DNA of 64,000 nt from Oscillospiraceae bacterium (GTDB taxonomy: Bacteria > Bacillota > Clostridia > Oscillospirales > Ruminococcaceae): the NCBI GenBank assembly GCA_028720105.1, contig JAQYLI010000040.1:62001-126000 (forward strand), read 5' to 3'. Positions 54,186-63,107 of the stretch are shown here, piece after piece (positions within the stretch are counted from its first letter, which is position 1; the number at the start of each line of letters is the position of its first letter). A model generated the notes under the pieces. It saw only the letters and a program-made list of their open reading frames with translations. It ran no database searches and was not told where the DNA came from. The position numbers were made by a program, and so were the translations under genes.

Positions 54186-56771
54186 TTAATCACCTTTCTT
54201 ATCAATTAGCTTTATTCCTCGGGTATTCCTGCCTTTTGCGGCATTATCCCCGATAATTTTTTGTATTTCTGCTTCCGCCGTCTTCACTTCCTCGTAAAAT
54301 TCCGAAGCGGACACACGATATGCCCCGTTTCCGAGGATTATGACCTGCTCCGCTCCGTCCGATGTGGCAACACGCACACGGAAATCCTTCGCCAGCTCGT
54401 GGGACACCTTTTCGATGTACATATCCGCCGTTTCTGCCTCCTTGGTGTATACAACAGAAATGCCGCCGACTTTTTCCACCTCCCGATGCTCGCCCTTCAC
54501 CTTGTAGGCGTCGAAAACTAAAATGACCTCACACTTTTTATATCCTCTGTAATTGCAGAGAAGCTGTATGAGCCTGCTTCTGGCAAGGTCAAGATTATCC
54601 GCCGCTAATTTTTTAAGCTCCTCCCAGGAGAAGATTATGTTGTATCCGTCCACAAGCAGATAGGTGGGACCTTTGGGCAGGGGCTTGGGCTTTGACTTTG
54701 CAGGCGGCTCATATTCACGTCTCATTGCCGCACGGGGATTTCGGTCAATTTTTCCGTAGGTGCGCTCAAATATCGCCATAAGCTCATCATCGTCCGCAGG
54801 CGTTGATGATATGGTTCGGGAAAACGCCCTCTCCTCTGTTGGCTCCTCGCTCTTGAAAGAAATGCCGCTTTCAAGGTGAGCGTAATTTTTCACCTCATCC
54901 CACTTCACCCCGAAGCCTGCTCCGTGAGCGCAGAAAACGCTGTCGGCGGTGTTTTCAAGGTCGCTGTCGGGGTCATAGCCCGTCTTTTCTATGACCTCAT
55001 CGGCATTGTGGCAGGGATAATACCCCTTGAATACGCAGCTTAGCTGCCCCTTGCCCTTGGTGTAGCCTGCGACAGCTGTGTGGTAATCCGCCATTTCGGA
55101 AACAGGGGAGCTGCCTTTGATGACCGTGTTTTCTCCCTCGTTTTCGGGTGAGGAAAATTCTGCGCACATCTGCTGAAGATCGTTTATCGCCCTGCCCGTA
55201 CATTCGCGGGGTATTCGCAGGGAAAAGCAGTAAAACGGCTCGAGCAGCACGCTTTCGGCGCACCGCAGACCCATTCGCACCGCTCTGTATGCCGCCTGTC
55301 TGAAATCTCCCCCCTCGGTATGCTTGAGATGAGCCTTTCCCGTTACAAGGGTTATTTTCATATCGGTCACGGGCGAGCCTGTGAGTACGCCTATGTGGGT
55401 CTTGTCGTGAAGATTTGAGAGAATAAGCCTTTGCCAATTCCTGTCAAGAACGTCCTCGGAACATTCGGAGCAGATGACCAGCCCGCTGCCCGCAGGCAAT
55501 GGCTCCATAAGCAGATGCACCTCCGCATAATGTCTCAGCGGCTCATAGTGCCCTATTCCCACAACGGGAGCGGCAATGGTTTCCCTGTAGGCGATACTGC
55601 CCCTGTCAAAGCCAATCTCCGTGCCGAAACGCTCTTTTATCACCGCCGTGAGAATTTCAAGCTGTATCTTGCCCATAAGGCTCACGTGTATCTCCCCGTA
55701 GCGTGAGTCGAAGCTTACGTGCAGGGTGGGGTCCTCCTCCTCAAGAAGCAGCATATTCTTATACATCGTGTGAACGTCAGTCCCCGCGGGGAGAACTAGC
55801 CTGTAGCTGAGAACGGGGGTGAGAAGCGGAGACGCTCCGTCCTGTTCTCTGCCTATACCCTGTCCCGCATAGGTCTTTGAAAGTCCTGCGGCGGCAACGA
55901 GAGAGCCTGCGTAGGCTGTATCGGGAGATGTGAATTTCGCTCCCGAATATATCCGAAGTGCAGTGACCTTTTCCCCGTCTATCTCTGAGCGGACTTTAAG
56001 GCTGCCCCCGGTTATCTTCATATGGGTAAGGCGGAGGTTATTTTCGGTGGTAATTTTGTATACCTTCGCCCCGAACTCACTGCCGTATTCGGGAGCTTTT
56101 GTATAAGCTGATATGCCCGAAAGCAGCTCTTTTATCCCCGCAAGCTTCAGCGCAGAGCCGAAATAACAGGGAAAAACATTTCTTCGTGAAACCGCTTCTC
56201 TGATAATTTCATCGGGTATCTTTCCCGTTTCAAGAAAGCTGTTCATCATATCTTCGTCAAGGTCGGCAAGGCTTTCGTAAAACGGGGACTTGTCCTCTCT
56301 CGGCGTAAAATCGGTTATCCTGTCCGAAAGCTTTGCTTTAAGCTCCGCAAGCAGAAAGTCCTTTCCCGTGACGGCAATGTCCGTTTTGTTCACGAAAATA
56401 AATACGGGGATATTGTATCTGCCGAGCAGCCGCCAGATAGTCTCCGTATGGCTCTGCACCCCGTCAATGCCGCTTATCACAAGTATGGCGCAGTCAAGGA
56501 CGGACAAGGCTCTTTCCGTTTCAGCGGAAAAATCCGTATGCCCGGGGGTGTCAAGGAGGGTGTATTCCGCCCCGTCCATACGCATAACCGCCTGCTTTGC
56601 AAAGACGGTTATGCCGCGGCTGCGCTCAATGGCGTGGGTGTCCAGAAAGGAATTTTGTTTATCTACCCGACCAAGCTTTCTCAGTTCGCCGCTTACATAC
56701 AGCATTGCTTCGGAAAGGGTGGTCTTTCCTGCGTCCACGTGGGCGGTCATTCCGATCACAAGTCGTTTCAT
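54186..56771 (-). CDS. TetM/EF-G-like ribosomal GTPase fused to a YacP/Rae1-type NYN nuclease domain
   Basis: An 861-residue fusion. Residues 1-660 follow the tetracycline ribosomal-protection/EF-G plan: G1 TAHVDAGKTT, switch region RGITVFAKQ, G3 LLDTPGHTDF, G4 VNKTD, then domains II-V (SCVFKGYYPCHN near the end of domain IV/V). After an SxxPADDDELMAIFE and Lys/Pro linker, residues about 700-845 form an NYN/PIN-like domain (YLLVDGYNIIFSWEEL, LVFDAYKVKG, TADMYIEKVSHELA, VATSDGAEQVIILG), the signature of YacP, known in B. subtilis as Rae1, which cleaves mRNA in the ribosomal A site. It could couple ribosome binding to mRNA cutting. An operon with bcp is likely. Confidence 0.92.
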   Translation of the reverse strand: MKRLVIGMTAHVDAGKTTLSEAMLYVSGELRKLGRVDKQNSFLDTHAIERSRGITVFAKQAVMRMDGAEYTLLDTPGHTDFSAETERALSVLDCAILVISGIDGVQSHTETIWRLLGRYNIPVFIFVNKTDIAVTGKDFLLAELKAKLSDRITDFTPREDKSPFYESLADLDEDMMNSFLETGKIPDEIIREAVSRRNVFPCYFGSALKLAGIKELLSGISAYTKAPEYGSEFGAKVYKITTENNLRLTHMKITGGSLKVRSEIDGEKVTALRIYSGAKFTSPDTAYAGSLVAAAGLSKTYAGQGIGREQDGASPLLTPVLSYRLVLPAGTDVHTMYKNMLLLEEEDPTLHVSFDSRYGEIHVSLMGKIQLEILTAVIKERFGTEIGFDRGSIAYRETIAAPVVGIGHYEPLRHYAEVHLLMEPLPAGSGLVICSECSEDVLDRNWQRLILSNLHDKTHIGVLTGSPVTDMKITLVTGKAHLKHTEGGDFRQAAYRAVRMGLRCAESVLLEPFYCFSLRIPRECTGRAINDLQQMCAEFSSPENEGENTVIKGSSPVSEMADYHTAVAGYTKGKGQLSCVFKGYYPCHNADEVIEKTGYDPDSDLENTADSVFCAHGAGFGVKWDEVKNYAHLESGISFKSEEPTEERAFSRTISSTPADDDELMAIFERTYGKIDRNPRAAMRREYEPPAKSKPKPLPKGPTYLLVDGYNIIFSWEELKKLAADNLDLARSRLIQLLCNYRGYKKCEVILVFDAYKVKGEHREVEKVGGISVVYTKEAETADMYIEKVSHELAKDFRVRVATSDGAEQVIILGNGAYRVSASEFYEEVKTAEAEIQKIIGDNAAKGRNTRGIKLIDKKGD

Positions 56772-56803
56772 TTTTTCATTCCTAAACTAATAATTTTGTT
56801 ATT

Positions 56804-56832
56804 ATTATACCACGTAGGGAGATAATCGTCAA
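56804..56832 (-). promoter_or_regulatory. promoter of the GTPase-NYN/bcp operon
   Basis: Minus strand TTGACG (56832-56827), 17 bases, TATAAT (56809-56804). The -35 directly follows the T-run of the upstream gene's terminator. Confidence 0.85.
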
Positions 56833-56839
56833 GCAAAAA

Positions 56840-56869
56840 AACCGCCGCACAAAAATCTGTGCGGCGGTT
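56840..56869 (-). terminator. terminator of the tyrosine-rich repeat gene
   Basis: AACCGCCGCAC/GTGCGGCGGTT, 11 perfect GC-rich base pairs, followed on the minus strand by TTTTTT. Confidence 0.95.
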
Positions 56870-56888
56870 ATAATAAACAGTGAAAAAA

Positions 56889-58628
56889 TTACTTGAGAAC
56901 AACGAGGTAAGGACCGCCTGCGGTTACAGAGAATGTGCAGGAGCCGTCGGACTGAACCTTAGCCTTGGAAATGCCCTTGAGGGAGCTGGAGTTGGGATCG
57001 TAGCGGTAAACAACAGCTGTGCAGCCTTCGCGCTTGCTTGAGAACTTAACAGTAACGCTTGCCTTGGAGCCGAAGCTGTCGTAGTTGTTGGAGATACCGA
57101 TCTCAGCCTTTGCAACAGCGTCCTTTGCAGCCTTGCTTACGAGCTTGTCAGGAATGAAGTCGATGTTGTACTCGGTGTAAACGATCATATCCTGAGCCTT
57201 ATCAATGTCCTTGCCGTTTATAGTCCACTTAACTCCGCTGTCAAGAACGAATGTTACATTTACATTCTTGCCGTCGAGAGCTGTAAGAACGTCCTTGGCA
57301 ATGATATTTGCGCCGTTCATATCTACCTTGATGGTATCGCCCTTAGAAGCAGCGTTGATGTACTTGATGATAGTGCTCCAGCCTGCCTTGGTCTTTTTAC
57401 CGTAGATGTAAGGCTCGCCGTCCTCAGCTTCCTTGGCGGTGGTAGTGGTCTTGTTGCTGAGGCTGTTGCGGAGAGTGTAGTAAGGATCGATATAGCCGTA
57501 GGGGCTGTAATATCCGTAATATCCGTAGTAGTTGGTGTAAGCGTTGCCGTAGTAGTTATAGGGAACATAGGTGATATCTGTTCCGAGAGCGGTTCCGCCT
57601 GCAGCCTTTGCAGCCTCGAGAGTGCCGTAATATGTGCCGTTGTAGTAGTAATAGTAGCCTACTCTTTCGGTGTTGCCGTAGGGAGTGTAGTAAATATCAA
57701 CGCCAACTGTTCCGCCTGCGTCCTTAGCAGCCTGGAGAGAGGGATATGCAACGCCGTTGTAGTAGTACTTGTAAATGGAGCCAACAGCAGCGGAATCGGT
57801 ATTATAGAGATATCCTACAGCGGTAACATATGAAGCATTGCCGCCCGAAGCATTTACAGCAGCAGAATAGGTGCTGTAGTATCTGCCTGTGTAGGAGCTG
57901 TAGTAATAGCCGTTCTTGTAGTAATTGTTATAGTAATCTCCGACATAGGAAACATATGCGGAGTTGCCGTTGGAAGCGCTTAAAGCGTCAGAGTAAGAGT
58001 TGTAGTACTTACCTGTGTAGGAACTGTAGTACTTGCCATAGCCGTAATAATTATACCAGTAATCGCCGCCCATATAGGTTACATAGTTAGAATTACCTCT
58101 GGAAGCGTTAAGAGCCTCCTGGTAAGTGCTGTAGTAAAGACCTGTGTAGGAGCTGTAGTAACGGTTAGCGATTGCGGAAGAGCCAACGTATGTAACATAC
58201 TTTGCCCGACCGCCTGCTGCGGAAAGAGCATCGGCATAGGTCACATAATACTTGCCGTTAAGAGAGCAGTAATAGCCTGTGCCTGTTGTTGAATAGTTGG
58301 TATTGATGTAGTAAGAGCCAACGTAGATCTCAACGGGATTTGCAACGCCGTCAGACTTAGCTGCGTCTACGGAATCGTAATATTTCTTGTTAACAGAGTC
58401 ATAATACTTGAGGTCTGCGCTTGCAGGGATCTTACCGTAGGGAACAGACTCGTAAGCTCCCAGATTATTTCCTGCAGCAGCTGCTGCGTCCATAGGGCTG
58501 GAGTAGTAAATTCCATTATAATAGTAATAATAATCCTGAACTGCGGAAACGCTGAATGCCATTGCCTGAGTTGCCATCAGGAGAGCTGCGGCAGCGGCGG
58601 CTATAGACTTGGTCAGTTTCTTGCTCAT
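56889..58628 (-). CDS. secreted tyrosine-rich tandem-repeat protein
   Basis: A 579-residue protein with signal peptide MSKKLTKSIAAAAAALLMAT (cleavage probably after SVSA). Residues about 30-390 hold eight degenerate repeats of about 40-50 residues of the form YYSSYTGLYYSTYQEALNAS, GNSNYVTYMG, with a Tyr-Tyr strand, a short DAxxA helix and a hydrophobic strand. Repeats 4-6 are the most alike. The C-terminal 150 residues (TIIKYINAASKGDTIKVDMN onward) form an unrelated beta domain ending in SVTAGGPYLVVLK. There is no anchor. Aromatic repeats suggest glycan or cell-wall binding, an inference. Good promoter and terminator; not in an operon. Confidence 0.85.
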   Translation of the reverse strand: MSKKLTKSIAAAAAALLMATQAMAFSVSAVQDYYYYYNGIYYSSPMDAAAAAGNNLGAYESVPYGKIPASADLKYYDSVNKKYYDSVDAAKSDGVANPVEIYVGSYYINTNYSTTGTGYYCSLNGKYYVTYADALSAAGGRAKYVTYVGSSAIANRYYSSYTGLYYSTYQEALNASRGNSNYVTYMGGDYWYNYYGYGKYYSSYTGKYYNSYSDALSASNGNSAYVSYVGDYYNNYYKNGYYYSSYTGRYYSTYSAAVNASGGNASYVTAVGYLYNTDSAAVGSIYKYYYNGVAYPSLQAAKDAGGTVGVDIYYTPYGNTERVGYYYYYNGTYYGTLEAAKAAGGTALGTDITYVPYNYYGNAYTNYYGYYGYYSPYGYIDPYYTLRNSLSNKTTTTAKEAEDGEPYIYGKKTKAGWSTIIKYINAASKGDTIKVDMNGANIIAKDVLTALDGKNVNVTFVLDSGVKWTINGKDIDKAQDMIVYTEYNIDFIPDKLVSKAAKDAVAKAEIGISNNYDSFGSKASVTVKFSSKREGCTAVVYRYDPNSSSLKGISKAKVQSDGSCTFSVTAGGPYLVVLK

Positions 58629-58716
58629 TGTAAAATCTCCTTTGCATTTTTATAATAATATATTTTTGCATAATAAAATAGGTACAGAATGACCGTACTT
58701 ATCCTAATCCAAATAC

Positions 58717-58745
58717 ATTATAACACATAATTCTCTTATTGCCAA
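58717..58745 (-). promoter_or_regulatory. promoter of the tyrosine-rich repeat gene
   Basis: Minus strand TTGGCA (58745-58740), 17 bases, TATAAT (58722-58717). TTGGTTACAAT at 58774-58784, about 30 bases upstream, is identical to a site in the TGN1 promoter region. Confidence 0.82.
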
Positions 58746-58876
58746 TAGTTTTTTTAACAAAAATTATTACAATTTGGTTACAATTTATTGCCATATTGGT
58801 TATTTATCCCGTGAATAAGGGAATATATTATGATAAAAATATAATATATCAATATTTTCGGAAAGGCTGTGCAAAA

Positions 58877-59875
58877 ATGGAAAGGATCGCTTTTTTTGAT
58901 ACCAAGCCCTATGACAGGGAGCATTTCGACAAATTAAACAAAAACTTTGACATTCACTATTATGAGGACAAGCTCACCCGAGAAACAGCCGCTCTTGCCG
59001 AGGGCTGCAGAGCGGTGTGTGCCTTTGTGAACGACTGTCTTGACAGCAGGGTAATAGAAGAGCTGGTGAAAAGAGGAGTAAAGCTCCTGCTTATGCGCTG
59101 TGCGGGATATAACAACATTGACCTGAAATATGCTTCTGGCAGGCTGACCATACTCAGAGTGCCCGCATACTCTCCCTATGCTGTGGCGGAGCACGCAATG
59201 GCGCTGATACTGCTTCTTAACCGCAAGATACACAAATCCTACCTGCGGACCCGCGACTATAATTTCAGTATAAACGGGCTTACGGGCTTCGACCTTCACG
59301 GCAAGACCGCAGGCATTATCGGAACGGGAAAGATCGGGCAGGTGTTTATAGATATCTGCAAAGGCTTCGGAATGAAAGTGCTTGCCTACGACCCCTTTCC
59401 CAATGAAAAAGCCGCATTGGAAAAGGGCTTTGAATACACGGACAAGGACAGGCTTTTCTCCGAAAGCGATATTATTTCCCTTCATTGTCCTCTTACCAAG
59501 GACACACGGTATATAATCGACGAGGACAGCCTGCGGAAAATGAAGAACACCGCTTATATCGTGAACACCTCAAGAGGCAAGCTTATCGACAGCGAGGCTC
59601 TTCTCAGGGCGCTTAGGGAAAAGCGTATCGGCGCGGCAGGTCTGGACGTTTACGAGGAGGAGACGGACGTTTTCTACGAGGACCGCTCCGGGGATATCAT
59701 TGACGATGAGACCCTATCCCTGCTTATTTCTATGCCGAATGTGATAATAACCTCCCATCAGGCGTTTCTCACCGAGGAGGCTCTGAGCGCCATTGCACGG
59801 GTAACTCTGTCAAATGCCGAGGAATATTTTTCGGGTGCGGAAAAATTCACTAACGAAGTGGTTTACGGAATGTAA
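58877..59875 (+). CDS. ldhA: D-lactate dehydrogenase (D-2-hydroxyacid dehydrogenase)
   Basis: A 332-residue NAD-dependent enzyme. It has the Rossmann motif GIIGTGKIGQVFIDI, the substrate Arg in VNTSRGKLID, the Glu in GLDVYEEE and the His in TSHQAFLT, plus FYEDRSGDIIDDE, which is typical of the E. coli LdhA-like branch reducing pyruvate to D-lactate. ATG 58877 follows GGAAAGG; the tracked start 46 residues upstream lies in the promoter region. A TATAAT at 58840-58845 is the likely -10 element, without a clear -35. Confidence 0.92.
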   Translation: MERIAFFDTKPYDREHFDKLNKNFDIHYYEDKLTRETAALAEGCRAVCAFVNDCLDSRVIEELVKRGVKLLLMRCAGYNNIDLKYASGRLTILRVPAYSPYAVAEHAMALILLLNRKIHKSYLRTRDYNFSINGLTGFDLHGKTAGIIGTGKIGQVFIDICKGFGMKVLAYDPFPNEKAALEKGFEYTDKDRLFSESDIISLHCPLTKDTRYIIDEDSLRKMKNTAYIVNTSRGKLIDSEALLRALREKRIGAAGLDVYEEETDVFYEDRSGDIIDDETLSLLISMPNVIITSHQAFLTEEALSAIARVTLSNAEEYFSGAEKFTNEVVYGM

Positions 59876-59884
59876 GTAAAAAAC

Positions 59885-59923
59885 GACCGTAAGGGACTGT
59901 GCATACAGCCGTCCCTTACGGTC
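59885..59923. terminator. bidirectional terminator between ldhA and HK3
   Basis: GACCGTAAGGGAC/GTCCCTTACGGTC, 13 perfect base pairs, with A6 on the left and a T-rich stretch on the right. Confidence 0.92.
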
Positions 59924-59932
59924 ATATTGTTT

Positions 59933-62080
59933 TTACAGCTTTGCCTCTATCTCTTTAAGCTTCTTCCGAGCCTCTTCCGTTACCGCCCTGTAATTTTCCA
60001 GAAGCAGGTCGATATCCGCGGAAATGGCGTCCATATTTCCCTCCTTGGCGGCAAACTCGTGGGAACGCGCTTCCTCGGAAAGAGAAACTGCGCCGATATT
60101 AAGAGAGGTGCTTTTTAAGGAGTGAGCGGCTATGCGGTAATTATTCATATCCTTTTGCTCATAGAAATCACGAAGCTTCTGTATGCGGTCCGCAAATTCC
60201 TCGCAGTAGGTCTGGAGGATTATCATATAAAGCTCCTCGCTGTCTCCGCAGTAGGTCATCGCCACGCTTTGGTCAATAAGCTCTGCGGCATTGTTATGGA
60301 CTGTTTCCTTTGCGTCTGCCGTTTCCTCGGGGGCGGCTTCATCGGTGATATGTACAAGCTCCGGGGGCAGCAGCTTTAAGAGCATTTTTTCAAGGCTGTT
60401 TCCCGAAATGGGCTTCGGAAGATAGTCCTCAAAGCCGTATTCAACATACATATCCCTTGCGCCGGAAACGGCGTTTGCTGTAAGGGCGACCACGGGAATA
60501 CCCGGGGCAAGATTTTCCTTTCGTATCTTTTTCAGAGTTTCCACGCCGTCCATTTCGGGCATCATATGGTCGAGGAGCAGTACATCGTATTTACTTGCTC
60601 TGAGACGGTTTATACATTCAAAACCGCTTGAAGCGCAGTCAACCTGTATTTTCGTGGGCTTTAAAAGTCCCTCCGCCACAAGAAGGTTTGACCTGTTGTC
60701 GTCGGTAATGAGAATACGGGCTTCGGGGGCTGTGAAGCTTACGCGGTATTTTCTGCGGTCGGGAGCGCTTTCGGTGCGGGTGCAGAATTCGCCCGAAGGC
60801 TCTGCGCTGATTATCTTCTGAGGCAGCTTTATTATAAATTCCGAGCCTTCGCCGTAAACGCTTTCTACCTCAATAGTGCCGTTCATCATAGTCACAAGGC
60901 GGGAGGTGATGGAAAGCCCCAGACCCGTTCCCTCGATATTTCTGTTTTTTTCCTGATCCACACGGGTAAAGCCGCAGAAAAGCTTTTCCCTGTCCTCTTC
61001 CTTAATGCCCCTGCCCGTGTCCTTTACCGAGAGAATGAGCAGAATGCTGTCCTCCGACTGCTTCTCAAAGCCTGCGGTAAGGGTGACTGAGCCTGAATCA
61101 GTGTATTTTACGGCATTTGTCATAATGTTTGTGAGTATCTGCCTGATACGCACCTCGTCTCCGAAAAGACAGCTTGGTATCTCGGGGTCGGCGTTTATTT
61201 TAAGCTCAAGCCCCTTTTCCTCAAAGCGGCGGTTAAGCATATTAACGGTATCGTTTACCACGGAGGTTATCTGATATCTTACGGGAATTATCTCCATCTT
61301 GCCCGACTCTATCTTTGAAAAATCAAGGATATCATTGATAAGGGACAAAAGTAGCTTTCCCGAGGTTTCAACGTTGCAGGCATAGCTTATAATGCTGTCG
61401 TCGTTTGCTTCGCGGAGGATAAGCTCATTCATACCCAGAACGGAGTTTAAGGGAGTTCGTATCTCGTGGGACATATTTGAAAGGAAATCCGATTTGCTCT
61501 TAGTTGCGGCTCTTGCCTCGTCGCACTTGTCCTCGACAATTTTCAGAAGGTCGTCAAGACTGCGCTCCTGCTCTCTGTTTCGGCGGTCGCGAAGCTCAAC
61601 GAATTTGATAACATTCCGACACATCCACTGAATGCCCATTACCGTTATGGCGCAGGCGATGTATTGAAGGGGGGGGGCCGCTCTTTGAAGTCCAATAACG
61701 GAGGGAATGCCAAAAACTATAAAAATGCCTGTCATCAGAATGCTTTGGAACCGCATAAAGCCCGAGTCCATATACATAAGCATTATTGCGCACTGCAAAG
61801 CCATAGTGCAGAAGAATATGGTGGTGCTTTCGAAAATGCACCCCAGCAATACGGCGATAAGCATAAAGGAAACGGTCTGTAATATCTGATAGGACAGCTT
61901 TTTTATCCTTTTCTGGAGAAAAACCAGCGTAAGAAATACCCCCAGCAGGAAAAAACCGCTTGCTGTGCGTAGGGGGAAGGAAGCCGACTTCATTATCGAC
62001 GCCGAGATAATAACTATTATTGCTCCCACAAAGAAGAAAAACAAGCCGTTGTTGCTTCCACGGTTAAAATCCTCATTCAT
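59933..62080 (-). CDS. hybrid histidine kinase with receiver and HPt domain (HK3)
   Basis: A 715-residue membrane kinase of the same architecture as HK1: five to six N-terminal hydrophobic segments (to about residue 165), an H-box LSNMSHEIRTPLNSVLGM (His about 205), HATPase motifs DTGRGIKEED and GTGLGLSI, a receiver with ILITDDNRSN and D about 504 (LLDHMMPEMDG), and an HPt AHSLKSTSLNIGA (His about 653). No output regulator is encoded beside it. Its start overlaps the stop of the diacylglycerol kinase-like gene by eight bases, linking the two. Confidence 0.92.
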   Translation of the reverse strand: MNEDFNRGSNNGLFFFFVGAIIVIISASIMKSASFPLRTASGFFLLGVFLTLVFLQKRIKKLSYQILQTVSFMLIAVLLGCIFESTTIFFCTMALQCAIMLMYMDSGFMRFQSILMTGIFIVFGIPSVIGLQRAAPPLQYIACAITVMGIQWMCRNVIKFVELRDRRNREQERSLDDLLKIVEDKCDEARAATKSKSDFLSNMSHEIRTPLNSVLGMNELILREANDDSIISYACNVETSGKLLLSLINDILDFSKIESGKMEIIPVRYQITSVVNDTVNMLNRRFEEKGLELKINADPEIPSCLFGDEVRIRQILTNIMTNAVKYTDSGSVTLTAGFEKQSEDSILLILSVKDTGRGIKEEDREKLFCGFTRVDQEKNRNIEGTGLGLSITSRLVTMMNGTIEVESVYGEGSEFIIKLPQKIISAEPSGEFCTRTESAPDRRKYRVSFTAPEARILITDDNRSNLLVAEGLLKPTKIQVDCASSGFECINRLRASKYDVLLLDHMMPEMDGVETLKKIRKENLAPGIPVVALTANAVSGARDMYVEYGFEDYLPKPISGNSLEKMLLKLLPPELVHITDEAAPEETADAKETVHNNAAELIDQSVAMTYCGDSEELYMIILQTYCEEFADRIQKLRDFYEQKDMNNYRIAAHSLKSTSLNIGAVSLSEEARSHEFAAKEGNMDAISADIDLLLENYRAVTEEARKKLKEIEAKL

Positions 62081-63017
62081 TTATGCTGCCCCCTTCTGTT
62101 TCCTTTGGAACTGTTATTCCCTTCGGAACTACAAATTTCAAGCCCTTGCGAATGATCTCTGCTTCAAGGAAGGATATCCCGCTCTGCAGCTCGCCGTCGA
62201 AATTCAGCATAAAGGGAGAGCCGTCTGTACGGCGGATGCTGAACCGCTTAAATTCTCCGCAGTGGCATATCTTATGTGTGTAGTCCAGATCACGCTTGAT
62301 AAGGGCACCCATCATTTTTATTTCTTCGGCGGTATTAAGCTTCGGGGCGTTCAGATAGCCGCCTATGCCGTCAAAAACATTGTTTGATTCCGAAATATAC
62401 AGATTGCCGCCGAAGAAGTTGCCGTTTCCGAAGATGGTCTCGGCAGTTATATCCGAGATCATTTTTCCGTCTATCTCAATATCGTAGCTTAGCTGCTTTG
62501 CAAGGAGTATGGAGTGGATTATGGCTGCATTGTAGGGCAGGCTGTCGTTAAATATCTGCAGGGGGCGGTAATTGTCCGTAAACATTACCGTATTGGAGTC
62601 AAGTCCAAATGATACGGTGTTAAGGGCGTAGCCGCAGTTGGTTTTTATGTAGTCAACATTGATAACGTCGCCGTTTATCAGCTCTTCGATATCCTTGAAA
62701 CGCTCTGCGTCGCTGCCGAAAACTTTAAGGAAATCGTTGGTCATTCCGCAGGGGAAAAACGCCACCTCCGCTTCGGAAAGGTCATCAAAGCCGCAGAGCA
62801 TATTGCGCATAGTACCCGAGCCGCCGCAGCAGTAAAACCGCAGCTTCTCCCCCTGGAAAAAATGCAGCACCTTTCCCACCAGCGTTTTTTCATAGCCTGC
62901 ACATCTGGTATTGAACACGTAATAATTCAGACCGTTCATACGGCTTAGCTTGTCACGCAGGTCGTCTGCAAGACTGCTCTGACCCGAATAGGGATTGATT
63001 ATAAATATGTGTGTCAC
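62073..63017 (-). CDS. diacylglycerol/sphingosine kinase-family (DAGK_cat) protein
   Basis: A 314-residue lipid-kinase-fold protein: HIFIINPYSGQ opens the catalytic domain, FYCCGGSGTMRNMLCGF corresponds to the GGDGTxxEVxNGL nucleotide motif (here GGSGTMRNML), and FFPCGMTNDFLKVFG to the PxGTxNDFAR motif. The change of Asp to Ser in GGDGT is unusual and may reduce activity. Family members phosphorylate diacylglycerol or similar lipids at the membrane. It is coupled to HK3 by an eight-base overlap. Confidence 0.88.
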   Translation of the reverse strand: MTHIFIINPYSGQSSLADDLRDKLSRMNGLNYYVFNTRCAGYEKTLVGKVLHFFQGEKLRFYCCGGSGTMRNMLCGFDDLSEAEVAFFPCGMTNDFLKVFGSDAERFKDIEELINGDVINVDYIKTNCGYALNTVSFGLDSNTVMFTDNYRPLQIFNDSLPYNAAIIHSILLAKQLSYDIEIDGKMISDITAETIFGNGNFFGGNLYISESNNVFDGIGGYLNAPKLNTAEEIKMMGALIKRDLDYTHKICHCGEFKRFSIRRTDGSPFMLNFDGELQSGISFLEAEIIRKGLKFVVPKGITVPKETEGGSINE

Positions 63018-63071
63018 AAAAATCCCCCTAAGTTAATATTTATCATTATTCCGACAATTTCCGACATCGGC

Positions 63072-63102
63072 GGCAAAAACGGGAGGGCTTCCCGTTTTTG
63101 CC
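63072..63102 (-). terminator. hairpin after the Hsp70-like gene
   Basis: GGCAAAAACGGG/CCCGTTTTTGCC, 12 bp plus a closing A-T, lies three to six bases after the stop; the T-tract is inside the stem, so the terminator call is moderate. Confidence 0.65.
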
Positions 63103-63107
63103 TGCGG

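Noticed and set aside
58741-58776. Rex operator upstream of ldhA
   Set aside because: Only a half-site-like TTAACAA in a T/A-rich run; the TTGTTAA half is missing.
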